Of a DNA stretch of 64,000 nucleotides, positions 25,432 through 33,852 are shown piece after piece (the first letter of the stretch is position 1; every line of letters starts with the position of its first letter). A program made the position numbers and the translations under genes. Origin of the DNA: Anaerolineales bacterium (GTDB lineage: Bacteria; Chloroflexota; Anaerolineae; Anaerolineales; Villigracilaceae). Location: NCBI GenBank assembly GCA_020634885.1, contig JACKAW010000001.1, positions 748,679 to 812,678 on the forward strand, given 5' to 3'. The notes beneath the pieces are model-generated. The model was not told where the DNA came from. It searched no databases and worked only from the letters and a program-made list of their open reading frames with translations.

Positions 25432-27807
25432 ATGACCTTTCCCCGCCCTTCTCTCGATAATGTACTGCGCATTCTGCTCTCTTTGAGCCAATATCCCATC
25501 CTCAGTTCACGCATTCGCCACCAAATGCGAAAGGTATTGATCTCACGCGGTATTGTCCTGCGGGAGGTCTTTGATGAAGAAGTAAAACGCAAAGCCATTG
25601 AGTCGCAGACGTTGGAGGGGATCAAAAACCCCTTGCTGGAAGAAACCACCGAAGTCTGGCAGATGCGTTTGAACCGCGTCAAAGATTCGCTGACAGATTT
25701 TTATTTTGCCTCAAACCTCCCCTATTCAGAATTTGAGGAACTTGTTCTCAAAGTATTAACCGAACGAGGCAACGTGGACGAGGACTTTGTATGGGTGAAC
25801 CCGGAACTTGCCCCGCAGGAACTTCTCTTTGAGCAGGCAGAGATGATCGAAGCAATGGGCGCGGAAGAAAAGAAAAAATACGACGCGCGTTTGAAAGCCA
25901 TTCTTGCGGTACTCATCCGTACCATGATCAGTGATCAGTTGAAATACATCAAGATCGCCCGCCAATGGTTTACGGTGGAAGATATGCGGGAGATCAATCG
26001 GCGCAAGATTGGCGGCGGCAAGATCGGCGGCAAAGCGGCGGGAATGCTGCTCGCCATGCGTATTATTCAAGAGACCGCCCCGCCCGATGTGCGTGAACGC
26101 TTCCGCCTGCCAGAGTCTTATTACCTTGCTTCTGATGTTTTTTATAACTTCATGTCCTTGAATGATCTGGGCGCCTGGAACGGGCAGAAGTACAAAACAG
26201 AGGAGCAGATGCACGCTGACTACCCAAAGCTCCGGGAGGAATTTTTGAAAGGTGAATTCCCTCCCGAAGTGGTTGAACGTCTGGAAGAAATCTTGCGCGA
26301 GGCGGCAGACCGTCCGCTGATCGTGCGTTCATCCAGTTTGCTGGAAGATAATTTTGGCACATCGTTTGCAGGCAAGTATGAAAGTATTTTTCTGCCAAAT
26401 CAAGGCGGGCATGAGGTTCGTCTCAACGCGCTGACACAAGCCATTGCCAGTATCTATGCCAGTGTTATGAATCCCGGCGCGCTGTTGTACCGTCACCTCA
26501 AAGACCTTGCCGACTATGATGAACGCATTGGCATCCTTATTCAGATCGTTGAAGGTGAACGCGTGGGACAATACTATTTTCCAAACGCGGCGGGTGTGGC
26601 GTTCAGCCGTAACCTCTATCGATGGTCGCCGCAGATTAAACAAGATGAAGGTTTTCTGCGTCTTGTCTGTGGCTTGGGTACGCGTGCTGTAGACATGCTT
26701 GCGGATGATTACCCGCGTTTGGTCGCGCTCAGTCACCCCCGCCTGCACTCCTCATCAGACCCGCGTACCATCAAACGTTATTCGCAGCAAAATATAGATG
26801 CCATTGACCTCTCTAAAAACGAACTTGTTACGATCTCTGTCAAAGAGATACTTAACGACGATTATGCGCCGCTGCGTTATCTTGCCCAGGTGATGAGCGA
26901 TGGCTACCTCGCCCCGATCCGGTCGCGGCTCGATGCTTCGGGAGAGTTGATCCTGACCTTTGATGGTTTGCTCTCGCGGACGCCTTTCTCGGCGTCCATG
27001 CGAACCGCGTTGAAACTTCTTGAAACACACTACCGCGCCCCGGTGGATACTGAATTTGCAGTAGAAGTTATCGATCCGGATGGTCAGCCGGAAGTTCGTA
27101 TCGTATTACTGCAATGCCGTCCGCAAAGCCATATTGACGAAGTGAATGAGGTCCATTGGCCAAAAGATTTACAAACAGAGGATATTGTTTTCTCGTCACA
27201 CAACATGGTACCGCGAGGCGTTGTGGAAGATATCAAGTATGTGTTGTTCGTTCCATCCGAAGGTTATTTCAACCTGGAGAACCAGTCTGAGCGAAATCAA
27301 TTGGAACGTGCCATCGGTCAATTAAATGCTGCATTGGAAGGTAACACGTTCATTGCTGTAGGACCAGGACGTTGGGGCACATCTACACCCGACCTTGGTG
27401 TGCATGTTTCTTACAGCGATATATATAATGTACGTGTGCTGGTTGAGCTTGCCGGTTCAGAAGTTGGCGCATCTCCCGAACCATCTTTTGGAACTCATTT
27501 CTTTCAAGACTTGATGGAAGCAAATATATTTCCCCTGGGTGTTTTTCTTGATGATGAGCAAACGATCTTCAAACGTGAATTCTTTCGCTCAACGCCTAAT
27601 CGTGTATTAGATTTCATCTCCATTGAAAATCCGCGCGTACTGGCTTCATTGAAGTTAATTGCTGTAAATGATTTTCGACCTAATGCCCGCATGAACCTTG
27701 TGATGGATGCAAATAAAAGCCGGGCTGTTGCTTTCATCATTCGAGATGAAATTGCATTGAACGAAGAGAACGCATCGCCCGGTCCAGCCCCATCTGATCT
27801 TGAATAA
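25432..27807 (+). CDS. PEP/pyruvate-binding (PPDK N-terminal-type) domain protein
   Basis: 791 residues. The central part carries the ATP-grasp-like pyruvate phosphate dikinase N-terminal domain: GGGKIGGKAAGMLLAMRI (about 203-220), PLIVRSSSLLEDNFGTSFAGKYESIF (about 297-322) and VKEILNDDYAPLR. I see neither the phosphohistidine swivel domain nor the PEP-forming TIM barrel of true PEP synthase, so the protein cannot perform that reaction alone. The N-terminal 190 residues are helical and the C-terminal part is unassigned. I chose the ATG at 25432 after AAAGGA; the longer frame upstream overlaps dnaN. Possibly a phosphotransfer regulator; function unknown. Confidence 0.8.
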   Translation: MTFPRPSLDNVLRILLSLSQYPILSSRIRHQMRKVLISRGIVLREVFDEEVKRKAIESQTLEGIKNPLLEETTEVWQMRLNRVKDSLTDFYFASNLPYSEFEELVLKVLTERGNVDEDFVWVNPELAPQELLFEQAEMIEAMGAEEKKKYDARLKAILAVLIRTMISDQLKYIKIARQWFTVEDMREINRRKIGGGKIGGKAAGMLLAMRIIQETAPPDVRERFRLPESYYLASDVFYNFMSLNDLGAWNGQKYKTEEQMHADYPKLREEFLKGEFPPEVVERLEEILREAADRPLIVRSSSLLEDNFGTSFAGKYESIFLPNQGGHEVRLNALTQAIASIYASVMNPGALLYRHLKDLADYDERIGILIQIVEGERVGQYYFPNAAGVAFSRNLYRWSPQIKQDEGFLRLVCGLGTRAVDMLADDYPRLVALSHPRLHSSSDPRTIKRYSQQNIDAIDLSKNELVTISVKEILNDDYAPLRYLAQVMSDGYLAPIRSRLDASGELILTFDGLLSRTPFSASMRTALKLLETHYRAPVDTEFAVEVIDPDGQPEVRIVLLQCRPQSHIDEVNEVHWPKDLQTEDIVFSSHNMVPRGVVEDIKYVLFVPSEGYFNLENQSERNQLERAIGQLNAALEGNTFIAVGPGRWGTSTPDLGVHVSYSDIYNVRVLVELAGSEVGASPEPSFGTHFFQDLMEANIFPLGVFLDDEQTIFKREFFRSTPNRVLDFISIENPRVLASLKLIAVNDFRPNARMNLVMDANKSRAVAFIIRDEIALNEENASPGPAPSDLE

Positions 27808-27842
27808 CAAAAATGGGCGATATGAAGTCGCCCATTTTTGTT
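27806..27842. terminator. Bidirectional intrinsic terminator
   Basis: Perfect 15-bp stem AACAAAAATGGGCGA / TCGCCCATTTTTGTT between the convergent PEP-binding protein and CPBP protease genes. Confidence 0.9.
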
Positions 27843-27864
27843 ATTTTAAAAAAGAACATTTGTT

Positions 27865-28782
27865 CTAATTTATACGCGCCTCAATTTTGACCATTGCCTG
27901 CTCTGCGTCATCAACTTGATTCTGTACTGGAAATTGTTTCGTCCATACCAACCATGCAATGAATACTGCCATACCAATCCATGCTGTTGGCGCGGCAAGT
28001 GTGCCACCGAGTGCCATGTTGAAACCAGGCTTGAGAAACAATACAGGTAAACCAGCAATGGCATTAACAGACCCATGCGCTAAAGCGGCAACCCATGGGC
28101 TTTTTGTGTTGAGATAAAGCCATGAGATGATGGTGCCCAGTAACACACAAAAAACAATCATCATGAAAGACCCAAGGATCGGATACCCGGGATAGTTATG
28201 TCCCTGCATAATGGCAGGTGTATGCCACGCCCCCCAAATAATTCCGCTTAGTACTACAGCTTTCCATTGTCCCAGCGGCAACAATTTTGGCAATAAGTAT
28301 CCACGCCAACCGAGTTCTTCTCCCATGGTGAAAAGCATATTGATCAGTGGACCAATGGTAAGCGCTTGAATAGTTTGCGCGATGATGACCAAAGACACAG
28401 GTATTTCACTTCCACCGGGAGTTGCTTTAAGTAAGTCGCGGATCATGGTGAAATCTGTGTCCATTTTTGCAATGCCGAACAGTAAAGTGAAACCCCATCC
28501 TATCAAGGTAAATACAACCGGAAGCAGCCACGCCCAAAGATAATAACGCTTGGGTCCCAATGTGTTTAACCTGAAACTTCTAAATGACTTCTTCTCAACG
28601 TATAACGTTGTAACAATGGCTGCAATACCCGGACCCCACATTGCGAGCGCCCAAAGTCCCTGAATTGCAAGTTGTTTTGTAGCAGGAGGTATTTCTCCCA
28701 ACATCAACGGTATTAGAAATAAAACCCATGATATTGCAACTGAAATGGAGAGAAACCAATAGATCGATCTTTTTTCAAGCAT
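27865..28782 (-). CDS. CPBP-family intramembrane metalloprotease (CAAX protease-like)
   Basis: 305 residues with about eight membrane helices. The motifs of the CPBP (Abi) family are present: GEELGWRGYLLP (EExxxR), WGAWHTP (xxxH) and, in the last part, a conserved Asn-containing helix (HGSVNAIAG). These enzymes cut within membranes and in bacteria act in peptide or bacteriocin maturation and immunity. It is the last gene of the GntR-slipin-SdpI-DUF4177-CPBP unit, 12 bp after the DUF4177 gene. The presence of an SdpI-like gene in the same unit fits an envelope or bacteriocin-tolerance role. Confidence 0.88.
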   Translation of the reverse strand: MLEKRSIYWFLSISVAISWVLFLIPLMLGEIPPATKQLAIQGLWALAMWGPGIAAIVTTLYVEKKSFRSFRLNTLGPKRYYLWAWLLPVVFTLIGWGFTLLFGIAKMDTDFTMIRDLLKATPGGSEIPVSLVIIAQTIQALTIGPLINMLFTMGEELGWRGYLLPKLLPLGQWKAVVLSGIIWGAWHTPAIMQGHNYPGYPILGSFMMIVFCVLLGTIISWLYLNTKSPWVAALAHGSVNAIAGLPVLFLKPGFNMALGGTLAAPTAWIGMAVFIAWLVWTKQFPVQNQVDDAEQAMVKIEARIN

Positions 28783-28794
28783 AAGTTTATTCCT

Positions 28795-29025
28795 TTACTT
28801 GCCAGATTGTGGCATTGATCGTTTTCTAATTACGTCACGTGTTAATGGACGTTTTGCAACGATGGTTACTTTGCCGCTGTTTTCAGGGGTGTAAACGTGG
28901 GTAGCTTCCCAACCTTCTGCGCCCCAGTCATTCAATAATTCTTCAATGGCTTCATCCCTTGTTCCGAAGATACTGCCAATAGTCTGGACACGATATTCCC
29001 ATTTTTGTAATTCATTGCTATTCAT
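28795..29025 (-). CDS. DUF4177 domain small protein
   Basis: 76 residues starting at the ATG after AAGGATAAAAAG; the open frame extends upstream through the parS site and a palindrome, which cannot be coding. The sequence KWEYRVQTIGSIFG then EELLNDWGAEGWEATHVYTPENSG carries the WEY and LNxWGxEGWE motifs of DUF4177. Function unknown. Fourth gene of the GntR-led operon, but a strong palindrome just upstream may reduce its expression. Confidence 0.8.
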   Translation of the reverse strand: MNSNELQKWEYRVQTIGSIFGTRDEAIEELLNDWGAEGWEATHVYTPENSGKVTIVAKRPLTRDVIRKRSMPQSGK

Positions 29026-29038
29026 CTTTTTATCCTTT

Positions 29039-29054
29039 TGTTTCACGTGAAACA
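29039..29054. other. parS: parS centromere site 1
   Basis: TGTTTCACGTGAAACA, identical to the 16-bp parS consensus bound by chromosomal ParB (Spo0J). It lies between the DUF4177 and SdpI genes and touches the terminator palindrome that follows. Bacterial parS sites cluster near oriC. Confidence 0.93.
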
Positions 29055-29082
29055 CGGGCGGGCTAATTAGCCCGCCCGTGTT
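29051..29082. terminator. 32-bp perfect palindrome, terminator abutting parS
   Basis: AACACGGGCGGGCTAA repeated inverted without a loop base. It starts inside parS site 1 and stops 2 bp before the SdpI stop codon. For the minus strand it resembles an intrinsic terminator but has only a short T-run. Confidence 0.65.
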
Positions 29083-29084
29083 GT

Positions 29085-29732
29085 TTAGGCTTTTGACTCT
29101 CTTTGATATAACACGTATGAGTAGAGTACGAGGATAAAAGTTGAACCAAGCAATGGGAAGAGTGTCAGCCATAGGGCAGTCATGCCACCGAAGAAACTTC
29201 CAGCGAAGGATAGAACTCCAGAAACAATGAACAACACCGAACCAAGTTGATGCGTCTTATCCCAAACCGTATCACTGGAAAGAGTCCACGGGGTGCGAAT
29301 CCCAATGAAGAAATTGCGCTTGGCTTGTTTTAGTAAATAACCCATGAAGATGAACAGAATTCCCATGAATGGAAGCATGGCGCTGCTCATGCGAAATTGA
29401 AAACCCATATTCCAAGCCAGGGTAAGTCCGTGCATGTAGAGCATGAATGCTGAAATAAACAGGATGAACAGGTTGAATACTCCACGGAATTGCTCTATGT
29501 TTGCCTTGAGTGGGTCGATATTTGGGATGGTCAGGAATAGCGCGAGCATTCCCAATGTGACAAGCGGCATCATCCACACGCCCCAAACCTTTGGCATGTA
29601 ACCATTTACTTGATCGTTTGCATCCCAGTGAGAAGCCATTTGTTCCGGGAGTTGTGCCCATAAAACCATGCCCGCAACGATGGCAAGCATGATCATGAAC
29701 ATTACAAGGATGGATGTAGTTCGAGTTGACAT
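29085..29732 (-). CDS. SdpI-family membrane protein (DUF1648 + SdpI)
   Basis: 215 residues, six predicted helices. The N-terminal part has the DUF1648 signature PEQMASHWDANDQVNGYMPK (about 29-48); the C-terminal half has the SdpI signature GIRTPWTLSSDTVWDKTHQLG (about 149-169). In Bacillus, SdpI protects against the toxin SdpC and binds the regulator SdpR. Here the regulator is a GntR-family protein and no toxin gene is seen. I chose the ATG at 29732 after AAAAGGAAAAC; the longer frame runs through parS site 2. Confidence 0.88.
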   Translation of the reverse strand: MSTRTTSILVMFMIMLAIVAGMVLWAQLPEQMASHWDANDQVNGYMPKVWGVWMMPLVTLGMLALFLTIPNIDPLKANIEQFRGVFNLFILFISAFMLYMHGLTLAWNMGFQFRMSSAMLPFMGILFIFMGYLLKQAKRNFFIGIRTPWTLSSDTVWDKTHQLGSVLFIVSGVLSFAGSFFGGMTALWLTLFPLLGSTFILVLYSYVLYQRESKA

Positions 29733-29747
29733 ATTTGTTTTCCTTTT

Positions 29748-29763
29748 CGTTTCACGTGAAACG
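29748..29763. other. parS: parS centromere site 2
   Basis: CGTTTCACGTGAAACG: the 14-bp core GTTTCACGTGAAAC is perfect, with symmetric C/G outer bases. It fills the gap between the slipin stop codon (29764) and the SdpI ribosome site, 709 bp from site 1. Confidence 0.9.
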
Positions 29764-30699
29764 TTAGCTTTCCTTTGATGCATTGTTCTGTGCCATTGAG
29801 ATCATTCCACTGAGTCCGCCAAGGTTCATGGTGTCTACTGCGGAGGACGGTACGATGACCATGGCGCCTTTTTCTTTTAGACCTTCAAACAGCATATTCA
29901 TGGCACGGAGATGAAGCGCAGTTGGATTATTGATATATGCTTGTGATGCTTCTGAGAAAGAAGCCGCGATCTGCTTTTCTGACTCGCCAAGGATCACTCG
30001 CGCCTGACGTTCGCGCTCTGCCTGCGCCTGACGTGACATGGCATCTTCCAAATCCTGCGGAATGACAATGTCGCGGATCTCAACAGATTGCACCGTGACG
30101 CCCCAGGGGGTTGTTCGTTCATCAATAACTTGTTGCAATTCCTGATCGATAACACTACGACCCACAAGAATATCTGCCAACATTTTTTTGCCAATGATGT
30201 CACGCAATGCGGTTTGGGCTGCCCAGTCTACTGCAGCACGATAATCCTCCACTTCAAGCGCGGCTTTTTCTGCATCCCATACAACCCAGAACAGAACTGC
30301 ATCCACGTCTACTGGCACTGTATCTTGCGTTAAAGTTTTTTGTGCAGCAAAGGGCGTGACCATCACACGGTGATCGATCCATGTTGTGGCAGTATCCACA
30401 ATGGGAATGAGCCAAAACAAGCCCGGTCCTTTCAGCCCACGGAACTTGCCAAGCCGAAGCACTATAACTTTTTCCCATTGCGACGCAACCTTGATCGCAA
30501 ATAAAAAGTATGTGGCAATACCCAGTGTAGCAAGTACGACCGCGCCGATGGTTAAGTCTGATGCATGGATGCTTTCCAATAGCAACGCCGCTTTGATCGC
30601 TCCAATGAGAAGAATGCCAAAGACAAAGCCTGCGATTGGTGGGATGTGTTGGTCGTCCTTCTTTGTTTGAATAAGTGATTTGAAAATATTTGAATTCAT
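29764..30699 (-). CDS. SPFH/Band 7 protein (slipin/stomatin-like)
   Basis: 311 residues. Two hydrophobic segments (about 21-41 and 50-70) precede a complete Band 7 domain: VLRLGKFRGLKGPGLFWLIPIVD (about 80-102), DVDAVLFWVVWDAEKAALEVEDY, TPWGVTVQSVEIRDIVIPQDLEDAMSRQAQAERERQARVI (about 203-242). The last segment is the classical slipin signature, followed by a helical oligomerisation part. Slipins organise membrane microdomains and often pair with NfeD proteins; the long NfeD at 41.7-43.0 kb is a possible partner. Second gene of the GntR operon. Confidence 0.9.
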   Translation of the reverse strand: MNSNIFKSLIQTKKDDQHIPPIAGFVFGILLIGAIKAALLLESIHASDLTIGAVVLATLGIATYFLFAIKVASQWEKVIVLRLGKFRGLKGPGLFWLIPIVDTATTWIDHRVMVTPFAAQKTLTQDTVPVDVDAVLFWVVWDAEKAALEVEDYRAAVDWAAQTALRDIIGKKMLADILVGRSVIDQELQQVIDERTTPWGVTVQSVEIRDIVIPQDLEDAMSRQAQAERERQARVILGESEKQIAASFSEASQAYINNPTALHLRAMNMLFEGLKEKGAMVIVPSSAVDTMNLGGLSGMISMAQNNASKES

Positions 30700-30716
30700 G
30701 TCTGCGTACTCCTTGA

Positions 30717-31136
30717 TTATTCTTTCTCTCTAACTTTCGCTTCTTTGCGGACCTTTAGCCTGTCTCTCACCATTTGGCTGACTTCACGCTCCGTAAAGCC
30801 AAGCCGGTATGCTTCGCTAATAAAACGATCTGTCAACTCAATGAGCGTTTCTTCTTGTAATTTTTTTGTAACCTCTGGCGGCGGAATCTCTGTGATGTAT
30901 GTGCCGCGCCCTTGCTGTGTGGATATGATGCGGGCTTCATCCAACATGCGATACGCTCTTGCCACTGTGTTGAAGTTGACTCTCAATTCTTGAGCCAGCG
31001 CCCGAACCGTTGGAAGCTGATCGCCAGGTTTTAATATCTCATTGGCGAGCTGACTTTGTATTTGTGTAACGATCTGGGTGTAGATGGGCAGCCCTGAGTG
31101 GAAGTCGAGTTGCAGGGTTAGTTTCTTTTCAGTCAT
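30717..31136 (-). CDS. GntR-family transcriptional regulator (YtrA-like)
   Basis: 139 residues: an N-terminal winged helix (PIYTQIVTQIQSQLANEILKPGDQLPTVRALAQELRVNFNTVARAYRMLDEARIISTQQGRGTYI, about 18-82, with the GntR DNA-recognition helix TVARAYRMLDE) and a short helical tail rather than a large ligand domain, as in the YtrA subfamily. Such regulators usually control the membrane-protein genes behind them, here slipin, SdpI, DUF4177 and CPBP. AGGAG lies 7 bases before the ATG. It is probably autoregulated through the repeats at 31149-31168. Confidence 0.92.
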   Translation of the reverse strand: MTEKKLTLQLDFHSGLPIYTQIVTQIQSQLANEILKPGDQLPTVRALAQELRVNFNTVARAYRMLDEARIISTQQGRGTYITEIPPPEVTKKLQEETLIELTDRFISEAYRLGFTEREVSQMVRDRLKVRKEAKVREKE

Positions 31137-31148
31137 ACGCGCTCCTAA

Positions 31149-31203
31149 TATTGTACTAATTGTATCATTGTGTGAATTGTAGCACTTAAGCCGGTTTTGT
31201 CAA
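31149..31203 (-). promoter_or_regulatory. Promoter and candidate GntR operator
   Basis: On the minus strand: TTGACA (31198-31203), 16-base spacer, TACAAT (31176-31181). Just downstream lie TGATACAAT and TAGTACAAT (31149-31168), a near direct repeat that would sit at the transcription start, where a YtrA-type repressor would bind. Confidence 0.65.
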
Positions 31204-31352
31204 TATCTTTTGGCTTGGGCGTGGATCAAGCCTGAAGCGCAGACACATTTTCAATGTCTGGTTTGAGGCTGATTCTGACCACCTACCTTCTTATGATTCG
31301 CTGATATTCCGCATGGTAGAATTCCAGCGCAATCATTTCAAGGAGTAAAAAA

Positions 31353-32240
31353 ATGGAAGCAAAAACTGGTACCTGGACTGAGAAAAAAGGTTTAGCTCAA
31401 ATGTTGAAGGGCGGCGTCATCATGGATGTGGTGAATGCCGAGCAGGCAAAGATCGCGGAAGAAGCGGGCGCATGTGCAGTGATGGCGCTCGAACGTGTGC
31501 CTGCTGATATCCGTGCAGATGGCGGCGTTGCCCGCATGAGTGACCCCGATATGATTCTGAAGATCATGGATGCGGTTTCGATCCCTGTCATGGCGAAGTG
31601 CCGCATTGGTCACTTTGTGGAAGCACAGATTCTTGAATCCATTGGTGTGGACTATATTGATGAGTCCGAAGTTCTCACTCCTGCGGATGAAGAGCATCAC
31701 ATTCTGAAGCACAACTTCAAAGTGCCATTTGTATGCGGATGCCGCAATATTGGCGAAGCCCTGCGCCGCATTGGCGAAGGCGCTGCCATGATGCGTACCA
31801 AAGGTGAAGCCGGTACAGGTGACGTGGTGGAAGCCGTGCGCCACGCCCGCAGTGTAGTGGGCGCTATTCGCCAGTTGAAGACTATGAACGATGAAGAATT
31901 GATGGCGTATGCCAAGAACAATGGTGCGCCTTATGAATTGGTTAAAGAAGTAAAAGAACTCGGGCGTCTGCCCGTGGTGAACTTTGCCGCTGGCGGCGTT
32001 GCCACCCCTGCGGATGCGGCGTTGATGATGCAGCTCGGTGTGGACGGTGTCTTTGTGGGGTCTGGTATTTTCAAATCTGGCGACCCTGCCAAACGCGCGC
32101 AAGCCATCGTTAAGTCCGTGACGCATTATCAGGATGCTTCCATTCTTGCCGAAGTGAGCAAGAATCTTGGCGAAGCCATGGTTGGACGTAATGCTTCGCA
32201 AATGCCCGAAGGCGAAAGACTCGCCGGACGCGGTTGGTAA
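31353..32240 (+). CDS. pdxS: Pyridoxal 5'-phosphate synthase lyase subunit
   Basis: 295-residue TIM-barrel subunit that condenses ribose-5-phosphate, glyceraldehyde-3-phosphate and ammonia into PLP. The family is extremely conserved: GGVIMDVVNAEQAKIAEEAGA, CAVMALERVPADIRADGGVARMSDP, the Lys in MAKCRIGHFVEAQILE, and FAAGGVATPADAALMMQLGVDGVFVGSGIFKS. AAGGAG precedes the ATG. Followed 71 bp later by pdxT, its glutaminase partner. Confidence 0.98.
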   Translation: MEAKTGTWTEKKGLAQMLKGGVIMDVVNAEQAKIAEEAGACAVMALERVPADIRADGGVARMSDPDMILKIMDAVSIPVMAKCRIGHFVEAQILESIGVDYIDESEVLTPADEEHHILKHNFKVPFVCGCRNIGEALRRIGEGAAMMRTKGEAGTGDVVEAVRHARSVVGAIRQLKTMNDEELMAYAKNNGAPYELVKEVKELGRLPVVNFAAGGVATPADAALMMQLGVDGVFVGSGIFKSGDPAKRAQAIVKSVTHYQDASILAEVSKNLGEAMVGRNASQMPEGERLAGRGW

Positions 32241-32259
32241 ATTAAAGGTTGGCTAATTG

Positions 32260-32297
32260 GAGATTAGAGATTGGGCTAATACCTGATCTCTAATCTC
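32260..32297. repeat. Inverted repeat of the AATCTCTAATCTC family in the pdxS-pdxT gap
   Basis: GAGATTAGAGAT (32260-32271) faces ATCTCTAATCTC (32286-32297) with a 14-base centre. No T-run follows, so it is not a standard terminator. The units match the simple repeats at 17.8-17.96 kb and 45.1 kb. Confidence 0.65.
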
Positions 32298-32311
32298 TAT
32301 TCTCTGCTCTT

Positions 32312-32890
32312 ATGAAAATCGGTGTATTAGCTTTACAAGGTGATTTTTCAGAACACATCACCATGCTGAAAAAACTCGGCGTGGAGACTGTTGAAGTGCG
32401 TTTGCCAAAGCACCTCGCAGGCTTGAATGGACTCATCATCCCCGGCGGTGAATCGACGACGATCGGCAAGCTGGCTGTGGCATATGAATTAATGGAGCCG
32501 CTGCGAGAGTTTGGAAAAGAACATGCCATTTGGGGGACGTGCGCCGGAGCGATCTTTCTTTCAAAAGATATTGGGCGCGACCAGCCCCTGCTCGGTTTGA
32601 TGGATATAAAAGTTCAGCGCAATGCCTTCGGGCGTCAGGTCGATTCATTTGAGACTGATCTTGAAATTGATGAGTTGTATAAAGCCACAGGCACAGAACA
32701 TCCCTATCATGCGGTCTTCATCCGCGCGCCCATCATTGAATCGGTCAGCGGCAGTACAAAAATATTAAGCGCATTAGCCGATGGACGTATTGTTGCCGCA
32801 CAGCAGGGGCGTTTGCTGGCAACATCCTTTCACCCCGAATTGACCGGCGACACGCGCTTCCACGAATACTTTATTTCTTTAGCATCCTAA
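32312..32890 (+). CDS. pdxT: Pyridoxal 5'-phosphate synthase glutaminase subunit
   Basis: 192-residue class I glutamine amidotransferase that supplies ammonia to PdxS. Motifs: GVLALQGDFSEH at the start, LIIPGGESTTIGKL (about 45-58), nucleophile Cys in IWGTCAGAIFLSKD (about 72-85) and the His-Glu pair in SFHPELTGDTRFHEYF (about 172-187). Length is normal. The repeat-containing gap leaves no clear ribosome site (CTGCTCTTATG), so translation may depend on local structure. Confidence 0.96.
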   Translation: MKIGVLALQGDFSEHITMLKKLGVETVEVRLPKHLAGLNGLIIPGGESTTIGKLAVAYELMEPLREFGKEHAIWGTCAGAIFLSKDIGRDQPLLGLMDIKVQRNAFGRQVDSFETDLEIDELYKATGTEHPYHAVFIRAPIIESVSGSTKILSALADGRIVAAQQGRLLATSFHPELTGDTRFHEYFISLAS

Positions 32891-32934
32891 ACCGCAGGGG
32901 CAGATTCGTATATGAACTGCCCCTGCACCATAAA

Positions 32935-33852
32935 ATGACCATTCGCCCTCTCGACCTGCTCGACCTCCCCACCATTGCCCGATATCGTAATGACGTTCTT
33001 ACGCTCGATAGCTCGCGCGCATTAACGCGCGGGCACCCGCTGGGCGCAATGGGCTTGCTGGCATACATAAACCCTGCCCGTCATTTATATGCGGCGGTTC
33101 ATCATGGGGATGAGCTTAACTTGCTTGGCGGAATCATCCACACCCGCGGTGAGACCTTTGCCAAACTTTTGTATCTTGCGCCTTCAGCCCGCCTCAATGA
33201 CCCCAACCTTCCGGCATTGATCGAACACCTCACCGCACAGGCTGGAGAGTGGCAGGCGTTTCATGTCCTTGCCGAAGTGGATGAAACCAGCGACGTTTTT
33301 ATCGCCTTGCGGCGGGCGGGATTCTCCGTCTATGCATGGCAAAGGGTTTGGGATGTGAGTCACATTCAGAAAACCGGAGCAGGCTCAACGTCTGGGTGGA
33401 GGCGGGTGCAACCCATTCATTTACCTGCGGTACAAAATCTGCATTATCAGATCGTGCCGCAGTTACTTCATCCTGTAGACCCTGCACCGAAACGCTCGAA
33501 TGGATTTATCCACACCGATGGGCATTGCTTTGCCAGTGTGAATTACGGCGTGTATGGTGTTATGCTGACGCCGTTGATGCTGCCAGATGAAGGTGAAGTT
33601 GATGATAAGATTGCTTCACTTGTACACAGCCTGCCTGACCGCCGCGGACGTTCTGTTTACTTAACCGTGCGCTCCTACCAGGCATGGCTTGAACCCGCAC
33701 TGGAAGACCTTGGCGCAAAGGCACTGCCCCGGCAGGCGGTGATGGTGAAATACCTTGCGCGTTTGCTGAAAGATGCGCAACCCGCCCGTGCTGTTCCACC
33801 GAATGCAGGAATTCAACCCACACACATGAGCAGATTGGATACAGATGAGTAG
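32935..33852 (+). CDS. GNAT-like acetyltransferase domain protein
   Basis: 305 residues. The start TIRPLDLLDLPTIARYRND is typical of a GNAT fold, and the first half (KLLYLAPSARLNDPNLPALIEHLTAQAGEWQAFHVLAEVDETSDVFIALRRAGF) shows the acetyl-CoA-fold layout, though the Q/RxxGxG/A loop is not clear. The second half repeats the strand-helix pattern and may be a second degenerate GNAT unit. Substrate unknown. The last codons overlap the start of the next gene by 8 bp, making a four-gene unit running to 36.1 kb. Confidence 0.6.
   Translation: MTIRPLDLLDLPTIARYRNDVLTLDSSRALTRGHPLGAMGLLAYINPARHLYAAVHHGDELNLLGGIIHTRGETFAKLLYLAPSARLNDPNLPALIEHLTAQAGEWQAFHVLAEVDETSDVFIALRRAGFSVYAWQRVWDVSHIQKTGAGSTSGWRRVQPIHLPAVQNLHYQIVPQLLHPVDPAPKRSNGFIHTDGHCFASVNYGVYGVMLTPLMLPDEGEVDDKIASLVHSLPDRRGRSVYLTVRSYQAWLEPALEDLGAKALPRQAVMVKYLARLLKDAQPARAVPPNAGIQPTHMSRLDTDE

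Noticed and set aside
31392..32201. 269-codon antisense frame over pdxS
   Set aside because: His-rich unrealistic composition opposite one of the most conserved bacterial genes.
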